Positions 26,536-37,866 of a DNA stretch of 54,673 nucleotides are shown piece after piece; the stretch's first letter is position 1, and every line of letters begins with the position of its first letter. The notes beneath the pieces were generated by a model. The model searched no databases and was not told the origin of the DNA. It saw only the letters and a list, made by a program, of their open reading frames with translations. A program made the position numbers and the translations under genes. The DNA is from Betaproteobacteria bacterium (GTDB lineage: Bacteria > Pseudomonadota > Gammaproteobacteria > Burkholderiales > WYBJ01), in NCBI GenBank assembly GCA_009377585.1, contig WHTS01000032.1:1-54673 (forward strand). The letters are read 5' to 3'.

Positions 26536-26640
26536 TCCTAGCACACTCTTCTCTGGTCGTGTCTGCCGCCAGGCCGGGAAACGCCAGCACCGCAAATTGA
26601 GTACCTGACGCCGGACCCCGACAAGCGGTGCTATAGAACG

Positions 26641-26663
26641 AAAAGCCCCGCACGAAGCGGGGC
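26641..26663 (-). terminator. Intrinsic terminator after second PEP-CTERM gene
   Basis: Stem GCCCCGC/GCGGGGC (26645-26651 with 26657-26663), loop of five, followed on the minus strand by TTTT. It lies about 30 bases past the stop of the gene ending at 26694. Confidence 0.85.
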
Positions 26664-26693
26664 CAAAGACGGGATCTAAAAGCTCAATAGTTA

Positions 26694-27467
26694 TTAGACA
26701 CGGCGGCGGCGATGTACCACATAACCGATCAATCCCAAAGCCGAAAGCATCAACGCATAGGTCTCGGGCTCGGGAACAGCCGTGGTCGTCAAGTCCATGC
26801 TTCCGCGCAGGGTATCCGGATACGGCGGCGCCAGGCCGTTGAACGACGAGCCGATGAGAAAGTCGGCATTCCCGCCAAATAACGCCGGGACCGTATTCGA
26901 ATCGAACGACGCGTTCGCCACGCCACCGGCGCTGGTATCGACATCGAGCAGTCCGAAACCATGGCCGGTGAATGCGGGCGTGCCGATATTTTCGCCCTCG
27001 CTCCTGAACGTGTTACCGGCCGCGTCGATATCGTGCCCTTTGAGCGTGAGCCACAGCGTGCCGTTCGAAGCCTCGATCATATCGTCGGCAACCGAGCTCC
27101 CGGCGTTCTGGGTGCTGAAGTCCTTGGTCGCGCCCGTGCCCATGTAGACACGTACGGAACCGCCGTCAAAGGACACAGAACCGTCAACAATGTCAATCGA
27201 ACTCACGGTGTAACCATCGAATACATATGTGAGCTCGCAACCGCCGCAAAGATCTCCCGTAGCGAACGAATTGACGGAATCGATCTTCCCGTAACCGGTC
27301 AGTTCACCTCCAACGGCTGATGGCACATTGGTATAGATTTGCCCGGCCGTGAACGTTGTGCCCAGAGGGATCTCGAGGCCTCCGATATTGACGGCGAGCG
27401 CTTGGCTCGTGGCGGCAGCGAGCAGTACCGACCCCGCCGCCAACCATTTCTTGGACGTTCTTCTCAT
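26694..27467 (-). CDS. PEP-CTERM sorting-signal protein
   Basis: Secreted protein of 257 aa with a signal peptide (to about residue 25, ending SQALA), a beta-rich body containing a CGGC pair near residue 75, and a C-terminal tail VPEPETYALMLSALGLIGYV followed by HRRRR. This is a canonical PEP-CTERM signal and a likely XrtB client. The ATG at 27465-27467 is chosen because AGGAG lies seven bases upstream; an upstream ATG at 27507-27509 would spoil the signal peptide. The body is not recognised; no catalytic motif is seen. Confidence 0.85.
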   Translation of the reverse strand: MRRTSKKWLAAGSVLLAAATSQALAVNIGGLEIPLGTTFTAGQIYTNVPSAVGGELTGYGKIDSVNSFATGDLCGGCELTYVFDGYTVSSIDIVDGSVSFDGGSVRVYMGTGATKDFSTQNAGSSVADDMIEASNGTLWLTLKGHDIDAAGNTFRSEGENIGTPAFTGHGFGLLDVDTSAGGVANASFDSNTVPALFGGNADFLIGSSFNGLAPPYPDTLRGSMDLTTTAVPEPETYALMLSALGLIGYVVHRRRRV

Positions 27468-27509
27468 ATCCTGGCTCCTTTTATACGTCGTCAGTGGAAC
27501 GGAAAACAT

Positions 27510-27972
27510 AGACCACGGTTTTGCGAAACGTTGAGACGTGGTTCACATTCCGCCGTTAAAGGTTTTTCGACTCCCGGGCATGCCTCTTGCCTCCCCGGGC
27601 GCCTCATGACTTGTTGCAATTCACATGCACGGGGCACATGCACGGGGGTGGCGTCGCCTGGAATGTCGCTTGGTTGCGACAAGGCAGTCGAAGGAACGGG
27701 CCTTTATGCAGATGCCATTTCGATGGAGATAGCCCATCGACCACACCGCACGCCGATACGCGAACGATCGAGATCGCCGCTCGATGGAGAATCACTACGA
27801 CACTCACGTCCTCGATGCCGGCGTAATTTTCGATAGGTAATCCTCGGAGCCGCTGCGCGGCTTGATCGCCTCCCCGGGTCGGCGCGTCTCATGAAGACGG
27901 TACAATCCCGCATGAAGGAAGATGCGAGCGGCACCCCGCATAACGACAAGCGCCCATCGCCGAGGAATCGCA
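27510..27972. other. Divergent intergenic region, PEP-CTERM gene / nudC
   Basis: About 460 bases without a supported gene. It must hold promoters for both flanking genes. Two CCCGGG-containing inverted blocks (near 27571 and 27594) and a short direct repeat ACATGCACGGGG (two copies near 27623-27648) are visible, with no assigned function. Confidence 0.35.
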
Positions 27973-28815
27973 ATGAATGCTTCGTACAGTACGGATTTCG
28001 CTCCGGCCATCAGCAGTGATTGCGATGGCCGTCCTGCCCGATGGTTCGTATTCCACGAGGGTAGGATGCTGGTGGCGGTCTCCGGCGAAGAGCTACTCGT
28101 GCCGAAATGCGCGCATCTCGCCGAGCTCGGCCTGGAACCCGGTCGCATCCAGTTTCTCGGCACTCTGAACGGCGAACCCGCCTACGCAGCCGAAATCGCG
28201 ACGCCGCATACGCCCGAGGGGATGGCATGGGAGGGGCTGAGGGCGCTGTTCGGCCGCTTCGATGAGGTCCTGGTCGGCATTGCGAGCCGGGCCTCGCAGC
28301 TCATCGAGTGGGACCGGACTCACCAGTTTTGCGGCCGATGCGGCTCACCGACAACGCCCCGGGCCGACGAGCGCGCGCGGACGTGTCCGGGCTGTCGGCT
28401 CAGCGTCTATCCGCGGATCAATCCGGCCATCATGGTACTGATCACGAACGGCCGTCAGGTCCTGCTTGCCCGCAAGCCCGCCTCCCCGAAAAACCGTTTC
28501 AGTGCCCTGGCAGGCTTCGTGGAGGCTGGCGAATCGCTGGGGCAGACGGTAGTCCGGGAAACCCGTGAAGAGGTCGGCGTGGAGGTGAAGAATATTCGCT
28601 ACTTCGGCAGCCAGTCGTGGCCGTTTCCGAACTCGCTCATGATCGCGTTCACCGCCGAGTACGCAGGGGGCGAGGTCCGGCCGGACGGGGTGGAGATCGA
28701 GGAGGCGCGCTGGTTCGATCCCGGCGAGCTGCCGAACGTCCCCGATCGCATAAGCATCTCGCGCTGGCTCATCGATTCGGTGTGCGCGGAGCTCCTCGAT
28801 GGACGCCGGAACTGA
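27973..28815 (+). CDS. nudC: NAD(H) diphosphatase NudC
   Basis: Zinc-binding Nudix hydrolase (280 aa) that splits NAD(H) and removes NAD caps from RNA. Four zinc ligands are seen (Cys120, Cys123, Cys138, Cys141). The Nudix box runs from Gly181 (GFVEAGESLGQTVVRETREE, then VGV), and the NudC signature appears as SQSWPFPNS at about 213-221, with Ser where SQPWPFPxS has Pro. The ATG at 27973 has GAGG seven bases upstream; the frame is open further upstream without a ribosome-binding site. It converges on dnaQ, with stops 20 bases apart. Confidence 0.95.
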   Translation: MNASYSTDFAPAISSDCDGRPARWFVFHEGRMLVAVSGEELLVPKCAHLAELGLEPGRIQFLGTLNGEPAYAAEIATPHTPEGMAWEGLRALFGRFDEVLVGIASRASQLIEWDRTHQFCGRCGSPTTPRADERARTCPGCRLSVYPRINPAIMVLITNGRQVLLARKPASPKNRFSALAGFVEAGESLGQTVVRETREEVGVEVKNIRYFGSQSWPFPNSLMIAFTAEYAGGEVRPDGVEIEEARWFDPGELPNVPDRISISRWLIDSVCAELLDGRRN

Positions 28816-28835
28816 GGGGGCTGATCAGTCTTTTC

Positions 28836-29552
28836 TCAAGCACTCAGCTCCACCGCCCCGCACCGATTCCACACGCACGCGCCCCGACAAGCCTTGTCCA
28901 GATCGACCAGATATTGCTCGTGTGCAGTCAGTTCCTCGGCGCTTGCGACCAGAACCGTGAGCGTGTAGTGCTCGATGACGTCGACATCGAGATGGGCCGG
29001 GGTTTCGTCGCCGAGCCCGATCAGCAGGCTCTCCTGGCCGCGCGTCATGGCGAGATAAACCTCGGCCAGCAGTTGCGCGTCCAGCAGCGCCCCGTGCAAC
29101 GTGCGCGTCGAGTTGTCGATTCCGTATCGATCGCATAACGCGTCGAGCCCGTTCTTCTTCCCCGGGTGCAAATCGCGTGCGAGCTGCCAGCTGTCGATCA
29201 CCGAGGGACAGGATTCGCAGATCGGCGGCAATCCGGTGCGCGCGAGCTCCGCATTCAGGAAGGCGACATCGAAGGCAGCGTTATGGATGATGAGCTCCGC
29301 GCCGCTGATGTAGTCCAGGAACTGGGCCGCGACCTCGCGGAACTTCGGCTTGTCGAGCAGGAACTCGTCCGAGATGCCGTGCACCTGCAACGCTGCTTCG
29401 TCGCTCGACCGCTCCGGGTTGACGTAGTAGTGGAAATGATTTCCGGTCGAGCGGCGGTTCAGCAGCTCCACCGCGCCGAGCTCGATCACGCGATGACCCA
29501 GTTCCGGTTCGAGACCCGTGGTCTCGGTGTCCAGCACGATCTGACGCGTCAT
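28836..29552 (-). CDS. dnaQ: DNA polymerase III epsilon subunit
   Basis: 3'-5' proofreading exonuclease of the replicative polymerase (238 aa). The DEDDh motifs are complete: Asp8 and Glu10 in LDTETTGLE, Asp95 in HNAAFDVAFL, and His153/Asp158 in TLHGALLDAQLL. The C-terminal part after about 180 should bind the alpha subunit. The ATG at 29550-29552 is 69 bases behind rnhA, the usual betaproteobacterial neighbour. Confidence 0.96.
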   Translation of the reverse strand: MTRQIVLDTETTGLEPELGHRVIELGAVELLNRRSTGNHFHYYVNPERSSDEAALQVHGISDEFLLDKPKFREVAAQFLDYISGAELIIHNAAFDVAFLNAELARTGLPPICESCPSVIDSWQLARDLHPGKKNGLDALCDRYGIDNSTRTLHGALLDAQLLAEVYLAMTRGQESLLIGLGDETPAHLDVDVIEHYTLTVLVASAEELTAHEQYLVDLDKACRGACVWNRCGAVELSA

Positions 29553-29621
29553 CGCAACGCGTCTGGAATAATCTTCTTGTGCATCGGCTGCGCTCCCCGC
29601 ATGCGAATGGGCGCGAGTCTA

Positions 29622-30095
29622 TCAGCCAATCCCTGAAACATCACGCTCGGCATCGAGATGCGAGCCCGTGATCCCCATGTTCGCAAGCCGGTCGGCACGT
29701 TCGTTGCCCACGTGGCCGGCATGGCCCTTGACCCAGAACCATTCGACGCGATGAAGCGCCGCCAGTTCGTCCAGGCGTCGCCACAGGTCTTCGTTCTTGA
29801 CGGGCGTCTTATCCACCGTGCGCCAGCCACGCCGTTTCCAATTGCCGATCCACGCGGTGATGCCTTTTTGCACGTATTGCGAATCGGTGTGGATGCGCAC
29901 GACCGAGGGCCGCTTGAGCGCTTCGAGGGCGCGAATGACCGCGGTGAGCTCCATGCGGTTGTTGGTCGTCAGGGGCTCGCCGCCGTACAGCTCCTTGCTG
30001 TGAGCGCCCCACTCGAGCCGCACGCCCCAACCGCCGGGACCCGGATTGCCCTTGCATGCGCCGTCGGCGTACACATCGATCGCCTCGACGCTCAT
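29622..30095 (-). CDS. rnhA: Ribonuclease HI
   Basis: Cuts RNA in RNA-DNA hybrids (157 aa). Catalytic residues are visible: Asp11 in [16 protein letters not shown], Glu49 in NRMELTAV, Asp71 in IHTDSQYV and Asp135 in NERADRLAN, with His125 in WVKGHAG. The ATG at 30093-30095 overlaps the stop of the methyltransferase by four bases (ATGA), so the frame that is open further upstream is not used. Confidence 0.96.
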   Translation of the reverse strand: MSVEAIDVYADGACKGNPGPGGWGVRLEWGAHSKELYGGEPLTTNNRMELTAVIRALEALKRPSVVRIHTDSQYVQKGITAWIGNWKRRGWRTVDKTPVKNEDLWRRLDELAALHRVEWFWVKGHAGHVGNERADRLANMGITGSHLDAERDVSGIG

Positions 30096-30862
30096 CGCTT
30101 CTGCGTCGACTCCCGGGCCGCCATGGCGCGCCCGCGCACGCGCCGCAGCGCCACCACGTTGCCGCTCGTTGCGATCGCCGGACGCCAGCTCGGCGTGATG
30201 ACGCGCATGCCGCGCACGCGCTTCACCGCCTGCAGCAGGTAGATTCCTCCGGCGAACGGCCACCAGCGGTCGCCGGCCGAATCGAGGAAGTGGAAGCGGC
30301 GCAGCCACTGCTCCTGCGAGAACGGCGGAACATAGCCGTGCATACACCCGCCGATAACGTCGAACGACAACAGCGACAACCAGTCCTTGAGCCGCGGCAG
30401 ATTGATGAAACGCCCATTCCACGGCGTCTGCGCATACGCGCTCGGCACAATGCGCTTCAAGCCGAGCAGGCTCCAAGGATTGAAACCGGAAATGACGACC
30501 TGCCCTTCGGGAACCAGCACGCGCACGACTTCGCGCAGGATCTGATGCGGGTCGTCGGTGAATTCCAGCACGTGCGGCAGGACGACCAGGTCGATGCTGT
30601 TGGCGGCGATGGGCAGATCGCGAAAGTCGGCCTTGAGCGCAATCGGACCGGCGGAGCCGATACACCAATGCGACGGGATGCGCGAGGTCCGCAGCAGGTC
30701 GATTTGCGCCGAGCCGTATTGCAGCGCGTTGTAGCCGAAGATGTCGGCGACCACGCGGTCGTAATACTCGCGTTCGCGCTCGAGCACATACTGACCCAGA
30801 GCGGTATCGAACCAGGTCGCGAGCGCCTCAGCGGTCACTTGGGGATGTTGCACTGTTGCCAT
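30092..30862 (-). CDS. Class I SAM-dependent methyltransferase (rnhA-linked)
   Basis: A 256-residue methyltransferase-like protein often encoded before rnhA in betaproteobacteria; its substrate is unknown. It has [20 protein letters not shown] at the start, then [20 protein letters not shown] (post-II acidic motif and strand 4) and [20 protein letters not shown]. The glycine-rich SAM loop is not canonical (SAGPIAL in its place), so activity is uncertain. It is coupled by a four-base overlap to rnhA. Confidence 0.8.
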   Translation of the reverse strand: MATVQHPQVTAEALATWFDTALGQYVLEREREYYDRVVADIFGYNALQYGSAQIDLLRTSRIPSHWCIGSAGPIALKADFRDLPIAANSIDLVVLPHVLEFTDDPHQILREVVRVLVPEGQVVISGFNPWSLLGLKRIVPSAYAQTPWNGRFINLPRLKDWLSLLSFDVIGGCMHGYVPPFSQEQWLRRFHFLDSAGDRWWPFAGGIYLLQAVKRVRGMRVITPSWRPAIATSGNVVALRRVRGRAMAARESTQKR

Positions 30863-31195
30863 AGGCGTCCATTACAGCGAAGGTTGTGAGTCACCGCCCG
30901 CCGGCCAGGAGTCCGGTACACACGCCGAGTACGCGAATCGGCGATTTGCCGGCGCCGAGCCATAACGTCGAACAAAGCCATTTCGTCCGCTTGGTTCTCG
31001 ATCGAGCCTGCACATGACGGGCCTATTATTGTCGAAATCCGCCGTGCGGGTGTGCCCTTGAGAGCCATGCATGTTTTTGCGAATGGCGGGTCGCCGGTCG
31101 AAGCGTCGCGCAGGTCGACGTGCAGGGAGTTAGCCCCGACGCAGCAAAGTGGGCCACATTCCTAATGCGGCACTCTAAAATACAACCATAAACCA

Positions 31196-31224
31196 TTGGC
31201 CCGACGCGTATCTTTGTCTAACAT
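31196..31224 (+). promoter_or_regulatory. Sigma70-type promoter of mltD (candidate)
   Basis: TTGGCC (31196-31201) and TAACAT (31219-31224) are separated by exactly 17 bases, with the start codon 30 bases further on. The remaining gap back to 30863 shows no gene. Confidence 0.45.
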
Positions 31225-31254
31225 CGCGCCGGGAATACGTTCTCCGGGGGTGGC

Positions 31255-32925
31255 ATGCCAGATTTCAAGGCGATGCGCGCAGTCGCGCTACTCGTGCTGA
31301 CGTACGGCCTGAGCGCAGCTTCAACCCAGGCATTTGCGTTCGATGAGCCCGCCGCCGAGGTCGAGATCATCGACGTTGGAACCTTGACGCTCGCCTCGCC
31401 CGTGCCGACCGAGCCCGCCTTGCTGTTGCCGCGCCCCCACCTGCCGCACGAGCAGGCCGAAGGTGCCGGACCCGCGGGCCTGACGCTCGGCGACATTCCC
31501 TTCAGCTCGGCAACCAACGCGGCCTCGGCTCATACGAGCCTGTGGGATCGCATCCGGGCTTCGTACGCCATGCAGGAGCTCGACTCGCCGTTGGTGAAGG
31601 AGTGGGAGAACTGGTATGCGAGCCGGCCGGACTATGTGGCTCGCATGGTGGCGCGGGCCGAGCGCTATCTCTACTACATCGTCGAGGAAGTCGAAAAGCG
31701 CGGCATGCCAGCCGAGATTGCGTTGCTGCCGATGATCGAAAGCGCCTATAACCCGAATGCATACTCGACCTCCCATGCTTCGGGCATATGGCAATTTATT
31801 CCATCCACCGGCAAGATTTACGGCCTGAAACAGAACTGGTGGCAGGACGAGCGCCGCGACGTGCTGGCTGCCACGCGGGCGGCGCTCGACTACCTGGAGA
31901 AACTCTACGAGATGTTCGGCTCGTGGGAGCTTGCGCTCGCTTCCTATAACTGAGGCGAGGGCGCGGTCGCTCGCGCGGTTCAGCGCAACGAATCCCGCGG
32001 GCTCAAGGCCGACTACCTGAGCCTCGACATGCCCGCCGAAACGCGCAATTACATCCCCAAGCTCATGGCGGTGAAAAACATCGTCACGCGACCGGAAAGC
32101 CATGGCTTGACGCTCGCCGAGGTGCAGAATCGGCCCTACTTCGCTGTCGTGACCACCGACCAGCACATCGACGTGAAGCTCGCCGCCAAGCTTGCCGACA
32201 CGCCGGTGGAAGAGTTCCAGGCGCTCAATCCCTCGCACAATCGGCCGGTGATCCGCGCCGATACAAGTCAGCCGATTCTGTTGCCGGCGGACAGGGCGGA
32301 AGTCTTTCAGACAAACCTGCAAACGCACGGCGAATCGCTCACCTCCTGGCAGTCCTATACCATCAAAAAGGGAGACCGGATCGAGCGCATCGCACAGCGC
32401 TTCGGCATCGCGCTGTCGCGCCTGAAGGCAATCAACAGCATTCCGGCCCGGCTACGTAGTCTCGTCGGGCTGACGATCCTGGTTCCCGCGGCTGGCGATC
32501 AGGCCGGCAGCGACATCGCGGCCGCCGGGTTCGCGGCGCCTGTCGTGGCGCCAGTGGCCGGCCCCGCAGCAGTAGCCGTCCAGGCAGCCAAGCATGTCGT
32601 CAAGGCGGGCGAGACCCTGGCAGGAATTGCTCGCCGCTATCGGCTGAGCGTCGCGCAACTGGCGGCCACGAACGGCATTCGCAACGGCAAGATCCGGGCG
32701 GGTCAGTCGCTCAATCTCGGCGTCTCGGGCAGACAGGTTGCCGCGACCGGCAAGAAAACCCCGGCCGCCAAACGCGCGGTCTCCAACACGACCAAATCGA
32801 CCAAACCGACGGCGCGCAGCAACGGCCCGGTTGCTCGCGGTCGCGCCGCCAGCAAGGACAGCCCGCGAGTCGCAAAAGACGCCAAGGATGGCACGCGCGT
32901 CGCGTACGCCGCGCAGAAGGACTGA
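31255..32925 (+). pseudogene. mltD: Lytic transglycosylase MltD with in-frame TGA
   Basis: Membrane-bound murein transglycosylase D by family. It has a signal sequence, an SLT domain with catalytic Glu162 in LLPMIESAYNP and ASGIWQFIPSTGKIYGL, then two LysM domains (YTIKKGDRIERIAQRFGI and HVVKAGETLAGIARRYRL) and a Lys/Ala-rich tail. Codon 233 (31951-31953) is TGA in ALASYN*GEGAVARAV, where the family has Trp (SYNWGEG). The same frame continues to the stop at 32923-32925, giving 556 codons in all. The piece before the TGA keeps the catalytic Glu but loses the end of the SLT fold and all LysM modules. It is either a recent nonsense mutation, a sequencing error, or a site of read-through. Confidence 0.9.
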
Positions 32926-32958
32926 TCCGTCGGACTGAAGGACTGATCCGTCGGACTG
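32917..32958. repeat. Perfect 21-bp tandem duplication at the mltD stop
   Basis: AAGGACTGATCCGTCGGACTG occurs twice in a row (32917-32937 and 32938-32958). The first copy contains the mltD stop codon; the second ends 8 bases before the end of the convergent ABC gene. Confidence 0.9.
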
Positions 32959-32965
32959 AACCGCC

Positions 32966-35041
<2,076 letters not shown>

Positions 35042-35075
35042 GTCGCCGCCTCCGTATCGTCGTCGTGAACCGATC

Positions 35076-35163
35076 GCCAAGGTGTCGGCGGCTGGGCGCC
35101 GGTTCGCTTTGCGGTCGATCCCCGCAAGCGGGGCCCCTCGCCCGGGAAGCTCACGTCGCCGCC
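35076..35163 (-). repeat. ABC-operon repeat, copy A
   Basis: An 88-base element in the gap between second permease and ATPase genes. It shares the core TTCGCTTTGCGGTCGATCCC and the flank CCTCGCCCGGGAAGCTCA with copies at 37675-37731 and 37762-37866. A hairpin CCCCGC-AA-GCGGGG lies at 35120-35133. In coding direction its right end resembles the GGCGGCGACGTGAGC start region of the ATPase gene. Confidence 0.85.
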
Positions 35164-35194
35164 CCGCCCTCGTTACGTCTCTCGCCCGCCGAGC

Positions 35195-36652
35195 TCACCC
35201 TGTCCTCCCGACCAGTGTGCGACCGAGCCGCAACTTGAAGGGCTTCACGATCGCGACCCGGGGATCGAACGCATCGCGCACCGCATCGGCGAACAAGTTC
35301 GCGGCGAGCACGAGCGCGAACATGAAGGCGAAGGCCGCGGCCAGGGACCACCACACCATGGGGTCTCGTGCCATCTCCAGGCGCGCCGCGTTGATCATGG
35401 TGCCGTAGCTGATCATCGAGGGGTCGACGCCGACACCGACGTACGACAGCACGGCCTCGGCCAAAACGAGGCTGCTGAACTCCATCACAACCGCGATCAG
35501 CACGATGTGCATCACGTTGGGCAGGATGTGACGCAGGATGATGCGCAGGTGGCTCACGCCGAACGCCTGCGCCGCCTGGATATAGTCGAGCTCGCGTATC
35601 TTCAACGTCTCTCCGCGCAGCAGGCGGCAAAGGCCCGTCCAGCTGGTCACACCGAGGATCGCGCACAGGAACAGCAGGCGCAGATCGGCCCGCTCGGCGC
35701 CGGAGGGGAAGAGTTGGGGATGGGTATCAACATACACCTGCATCATGAGCACGGCGGCTGCTATCAGCAGCACGGCAGGAATCGAATTGAGCGTGGTGTA
35801 GACGTACTGGATCACGTCGTCCGCCAAACCCTTGAAGTAGCCGGCGGCGATGCCGAGCAGAATGGCGAAGGGCAGCATCACCAGAGTCGTCAAGGTACCG
35901 ATCACGAGCGCGGTGCGAATGCTCTTGAGCGCCTGGTAGAGCACGTCCTCTCCCACCTTGCTGGTTCCCAAAACGTGGTACTTGGCGGCGAGCGCCGCTG
36001 CCACGCCGATCAGCACCAGCACGCATGCCAGCGTGATCAGTATCGCCCGCCAGGGCAGGTCGAGCCCACCGCGTGCCAGTGCGCGCCAGACCTGGTCGAT
36101 GCTCTGAGCGCGAGCGCGCGCGATGCCTGCGCAGATGAGCATCGCCGCAGCAACCCAGGCAATGAAGCCCCCCGCAGCGCCCGCCAATGCACGCCTCGAC
36201 ACGTCGGCTGCCCATTCCTGCTCCGGTGCCTTCAGGTGCGCGCCGCCGTGGCGCAGCCGAGGATACACGCGGCTTTGAGCTCCATCGGGCAGCTCGACCG
36301 TCTCACGTGCGTACAGCCGGTAAGCAAGCGGGGCCGAGTAGGTCTTCTCGCTCCGCTCCTGCAGCGTGCGCAGGGCGGCATCCAGTACGCTGGTCACTTC
36401 CACCGCGTAGCTCGCTTTGCCGCCGCCGGCGTCATCGAGTCGAGCGCGGAAATGCAGCGAATCGAGCAAACCGAATACGACGAAGAAGGTCAGCACGACG
36501 AGCCCCACCATGCCCGGTGCGCTATGGGCCACCCGCCGCCAGGGCTGGCGCAAGTGCTCGTGGCGGCGGACGTAGAGGGCCGCGCCGGCAACCGCGATCA
36601 CCAGCACATACACCAAGGCGTCGGTCCAGAGGATGACGGGGTCGAAAGGCAT
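35195..36652 (-). CDS. ABC importer permease (YejE/OppC-like)
   Basis: Inner-membrane permease of 485 aa. An N-terminal helix (about 10-30) and a second after AHSAPGMVG precede a ~110-residue external domain, then a further helix pair and the six-helix core. The EAA loop, LDYIQAAQAFGVSHLRIILR, contacts the ATPase. The extra N-terminal region is typical of the YejE subgroup of microcin/peptide importers, though longer than OppC. The ATG at 36650-36652 starts 10 bases after the stop of the other permease gene. Upstream codons overlap that gene and are not used. Confidence 0.88.
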   Translation of the reverse strand: MPFDPVILWTDALVYVLVIAVAGAALYVRRHEHLRQPWRRVAHSAPGMVGLVVLTFFVVFGLLDSLHFRARLDDAGGGKASYAVEVTSVLDAALRTLQERSEKTYSAPLAYRLYARETVELPDGAQSRVYPRLRHGGAHLKAPEQEWAADVSRRALAGAAGGFIAWVAAAMLICAGIARARAQSIDQVWRALARGGLDLPWRAILITLACVLVLIGVAAALAAKYHVLGTSKVGEDVLYQALKSIRTALVIGTLTTLVMLPFAILLGIAAGYFKGLADDVIQYVYTTLNSIPAVLLIAAAVLMMQVYVDTHPQLFPSGAERADLRLLFLCAILGVTSWTGLCRLLRGETLKIRELDYIQAAQAFGVSHLRIILRHILPNVMHIVLIAVVMEFSSLVLAEAVLSYVGVGVDPSMISYGTMINAARLEMARDPMVWWSLAAAFAFMFALVLAANLFADAVRDAFDPRVAIVKPFKLRLGRTLVGRTG

Positions 36653-36662
36653 AAGGACGGGC

Positions 36663-37640
36663 TTAAGCGAGACGCACCCGTGGATCGACCAGCGTGTAGG
36701 AGATGTCGGTGAGCAGCAGCCCGACGATGTAGAGCACCGCGCCGAGAAACACCATCGAGCGCACGACGGCGAAGTCCTGCGACTGGATGGCATCGATGGT
36801 GTACGAACCGAGCCCTGGAATGCCGAAGAACGACTCCATCAGCAGGCTCCCAAGAAACAGCATGGGGATCACGACCACCGCGCCGGTGAGGATCGGGATC
36901 ATGCCGTTCTTGAGGACATGCCGGAACAGCACGACCGATTCACGCAGTCCCTTGGCGCGAGCCGTGCGCACGTAGTCCCTGCCCATCTCTTCCAGGAATA
37001 TCGTGCGATACCAGCGCGCACCCGCGCCGATGCCGCTCACGACGCCGATCGCGACCGGCAGGACGACGAACTTGATCGCGTCCGGTCCGCCGGCAAATCC
37101 GGAAATGGGCACCAGGTGCCACAGCTTGCTGACGAGGTATTGACCGCCGATGATGTAGAACAGGCCCGAGATCGACATCATCGCGACACAACTCACTACG
37201 CCCCAGAAATCGAGGTACGTGGCGCGAAAAAAGGCCATCAGCAGCGCAAAGGTGATATTGACGGCGATGCCGATGATGAACACCGGCACCGCCAGCGCCA
37301 GGCTCGGACTCATGCGCGTGCGAATCTCGTGTGCAATGTCGCGGCCGTCGTCGGCATTGCCGAAATCGAATGCGAACAGTCGCACCGACTTGTCGTAGAA
37401 GATCGTGTCGGTCAGCTGGGCACTTCCTTCGGCTTTCGCGTTCCAAAGCAGCGGCCTGTCGTAGCCGTGCTGGATCTTCCAGCGCTCGATCGCCTCGGGC
37501 GTCACGCGCTTCGCGCCGAGTTGCATGCGCGCCATGTCGTCCGGGGTGTTCACGACGAAGAACAGGACGAAGGTGAGGAAATTGACGCCGATGAGAATCG
37601 GTATGGCGTAAAGCACGCGACGGATGATGTATCCGCTCAC
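36663..37640 (-). CDS. ABC importer permease (YejB/OppB-like)
   Basis: Inner-membrane permease of 325 aa with six helices. It starts SGYIIRRVLYAIPILIGVNF, the OppB/DppB N-terminal motif, and carries the EAA motif RDYVRTARAKGLRESVVLFR. The GTG at 37638-37640 has GGAGG seven bases upstream; the open frame further upstream is repeat DNA. Its partner permease follows after 10 bases, so the two proteins would form the heterodimeric channel. Confidence 0.9.
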   Translation of the reverse strand: MSGYIIRRVLYAIPILIGVNFLTFVLFFVVNTPDDMARMQLGAKRVTPEAIERWKIQHGYDRPLLWNAKAEGSAQLTDTIFYDKSVRLFAFDFGNADDGRDIAHEIRTRMSPSLALAVPVFIIGIAVNITFALLMAFFRATYLDFWGVVSCVAMMSISGLFYIIGGQYLVSKLWHLVPISGFAGGPDAIKFVVLPVAIGVVSGIGAGARWYRTIFLEEMGRDYVRTARAKGLRESVVLFRHVLKNGMIPILTGAVVVIPMLFLGSLLMESFFGIPGLGSYTIDAIQSQDFAVVRSMVFLGAVLYIVGLLLTDISYTLVDPRVRLA

Positions 37641-37674
37641 GGCGCCGCCTCCGAACTGTCGCGTCCACCCAGTT

Positions 37675-37731
37675 GCCAAGGCGTCGGCGGCCTGGCGCCG
37701 ATTCGCTTTGCGGTCGATCCCCGCAAGCGGG
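37675..37731 (-). repeat. ABC-operon repeat, copy B1 (short)
   Basis: Fifty-seven bases matching the left two thirds of copy A, with hairpin half-stems CCCCGC and GCGGG at 37719-37731 (outer pair lost). Lies in the gap between substrate-binding protein and first permease genes. Confidence 0.85.
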
Positions 37732-37761
37732 CACCTCCGAACCAATTGATGCAACTGAACC

Positions 37762-37866
37762 GCCAAGCCGTCGGCGCCCGGCGCCATTCGCTTTGCGGTC
37801 GATCCCCACTGCGTGGGGCCCCTCGCCCGGGAAGCTCATGTCGCCGCCCCTCGCCCGGGAACCTCA
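37762..37866 (-). repeat. ABC-operon repeat, copy B2 (long)
   Basis: Full-length copy of the repeat plus a duplicated CCTCGCCCGGGAA segment (37821 and 37849). Its hairpin is CCCCAC-TGC-GTGGGG (37804-37818): the G-C pair of copy A is replaced by A-T on both sides, a compensatory change. The element runs up to the stop of the substrate-binding protein gene. Confidence 0.85.

Noticed and set aside
25737-27600. Sigma54 -24/-12 promoters for the PEP-CTERM genes
   Set aside because: PEP-CTERM genes in some bacteria are sigma54-dependent, but no TGGCAC-N5-TTGC box was found by eye in the ~130 bases upstream of either start.
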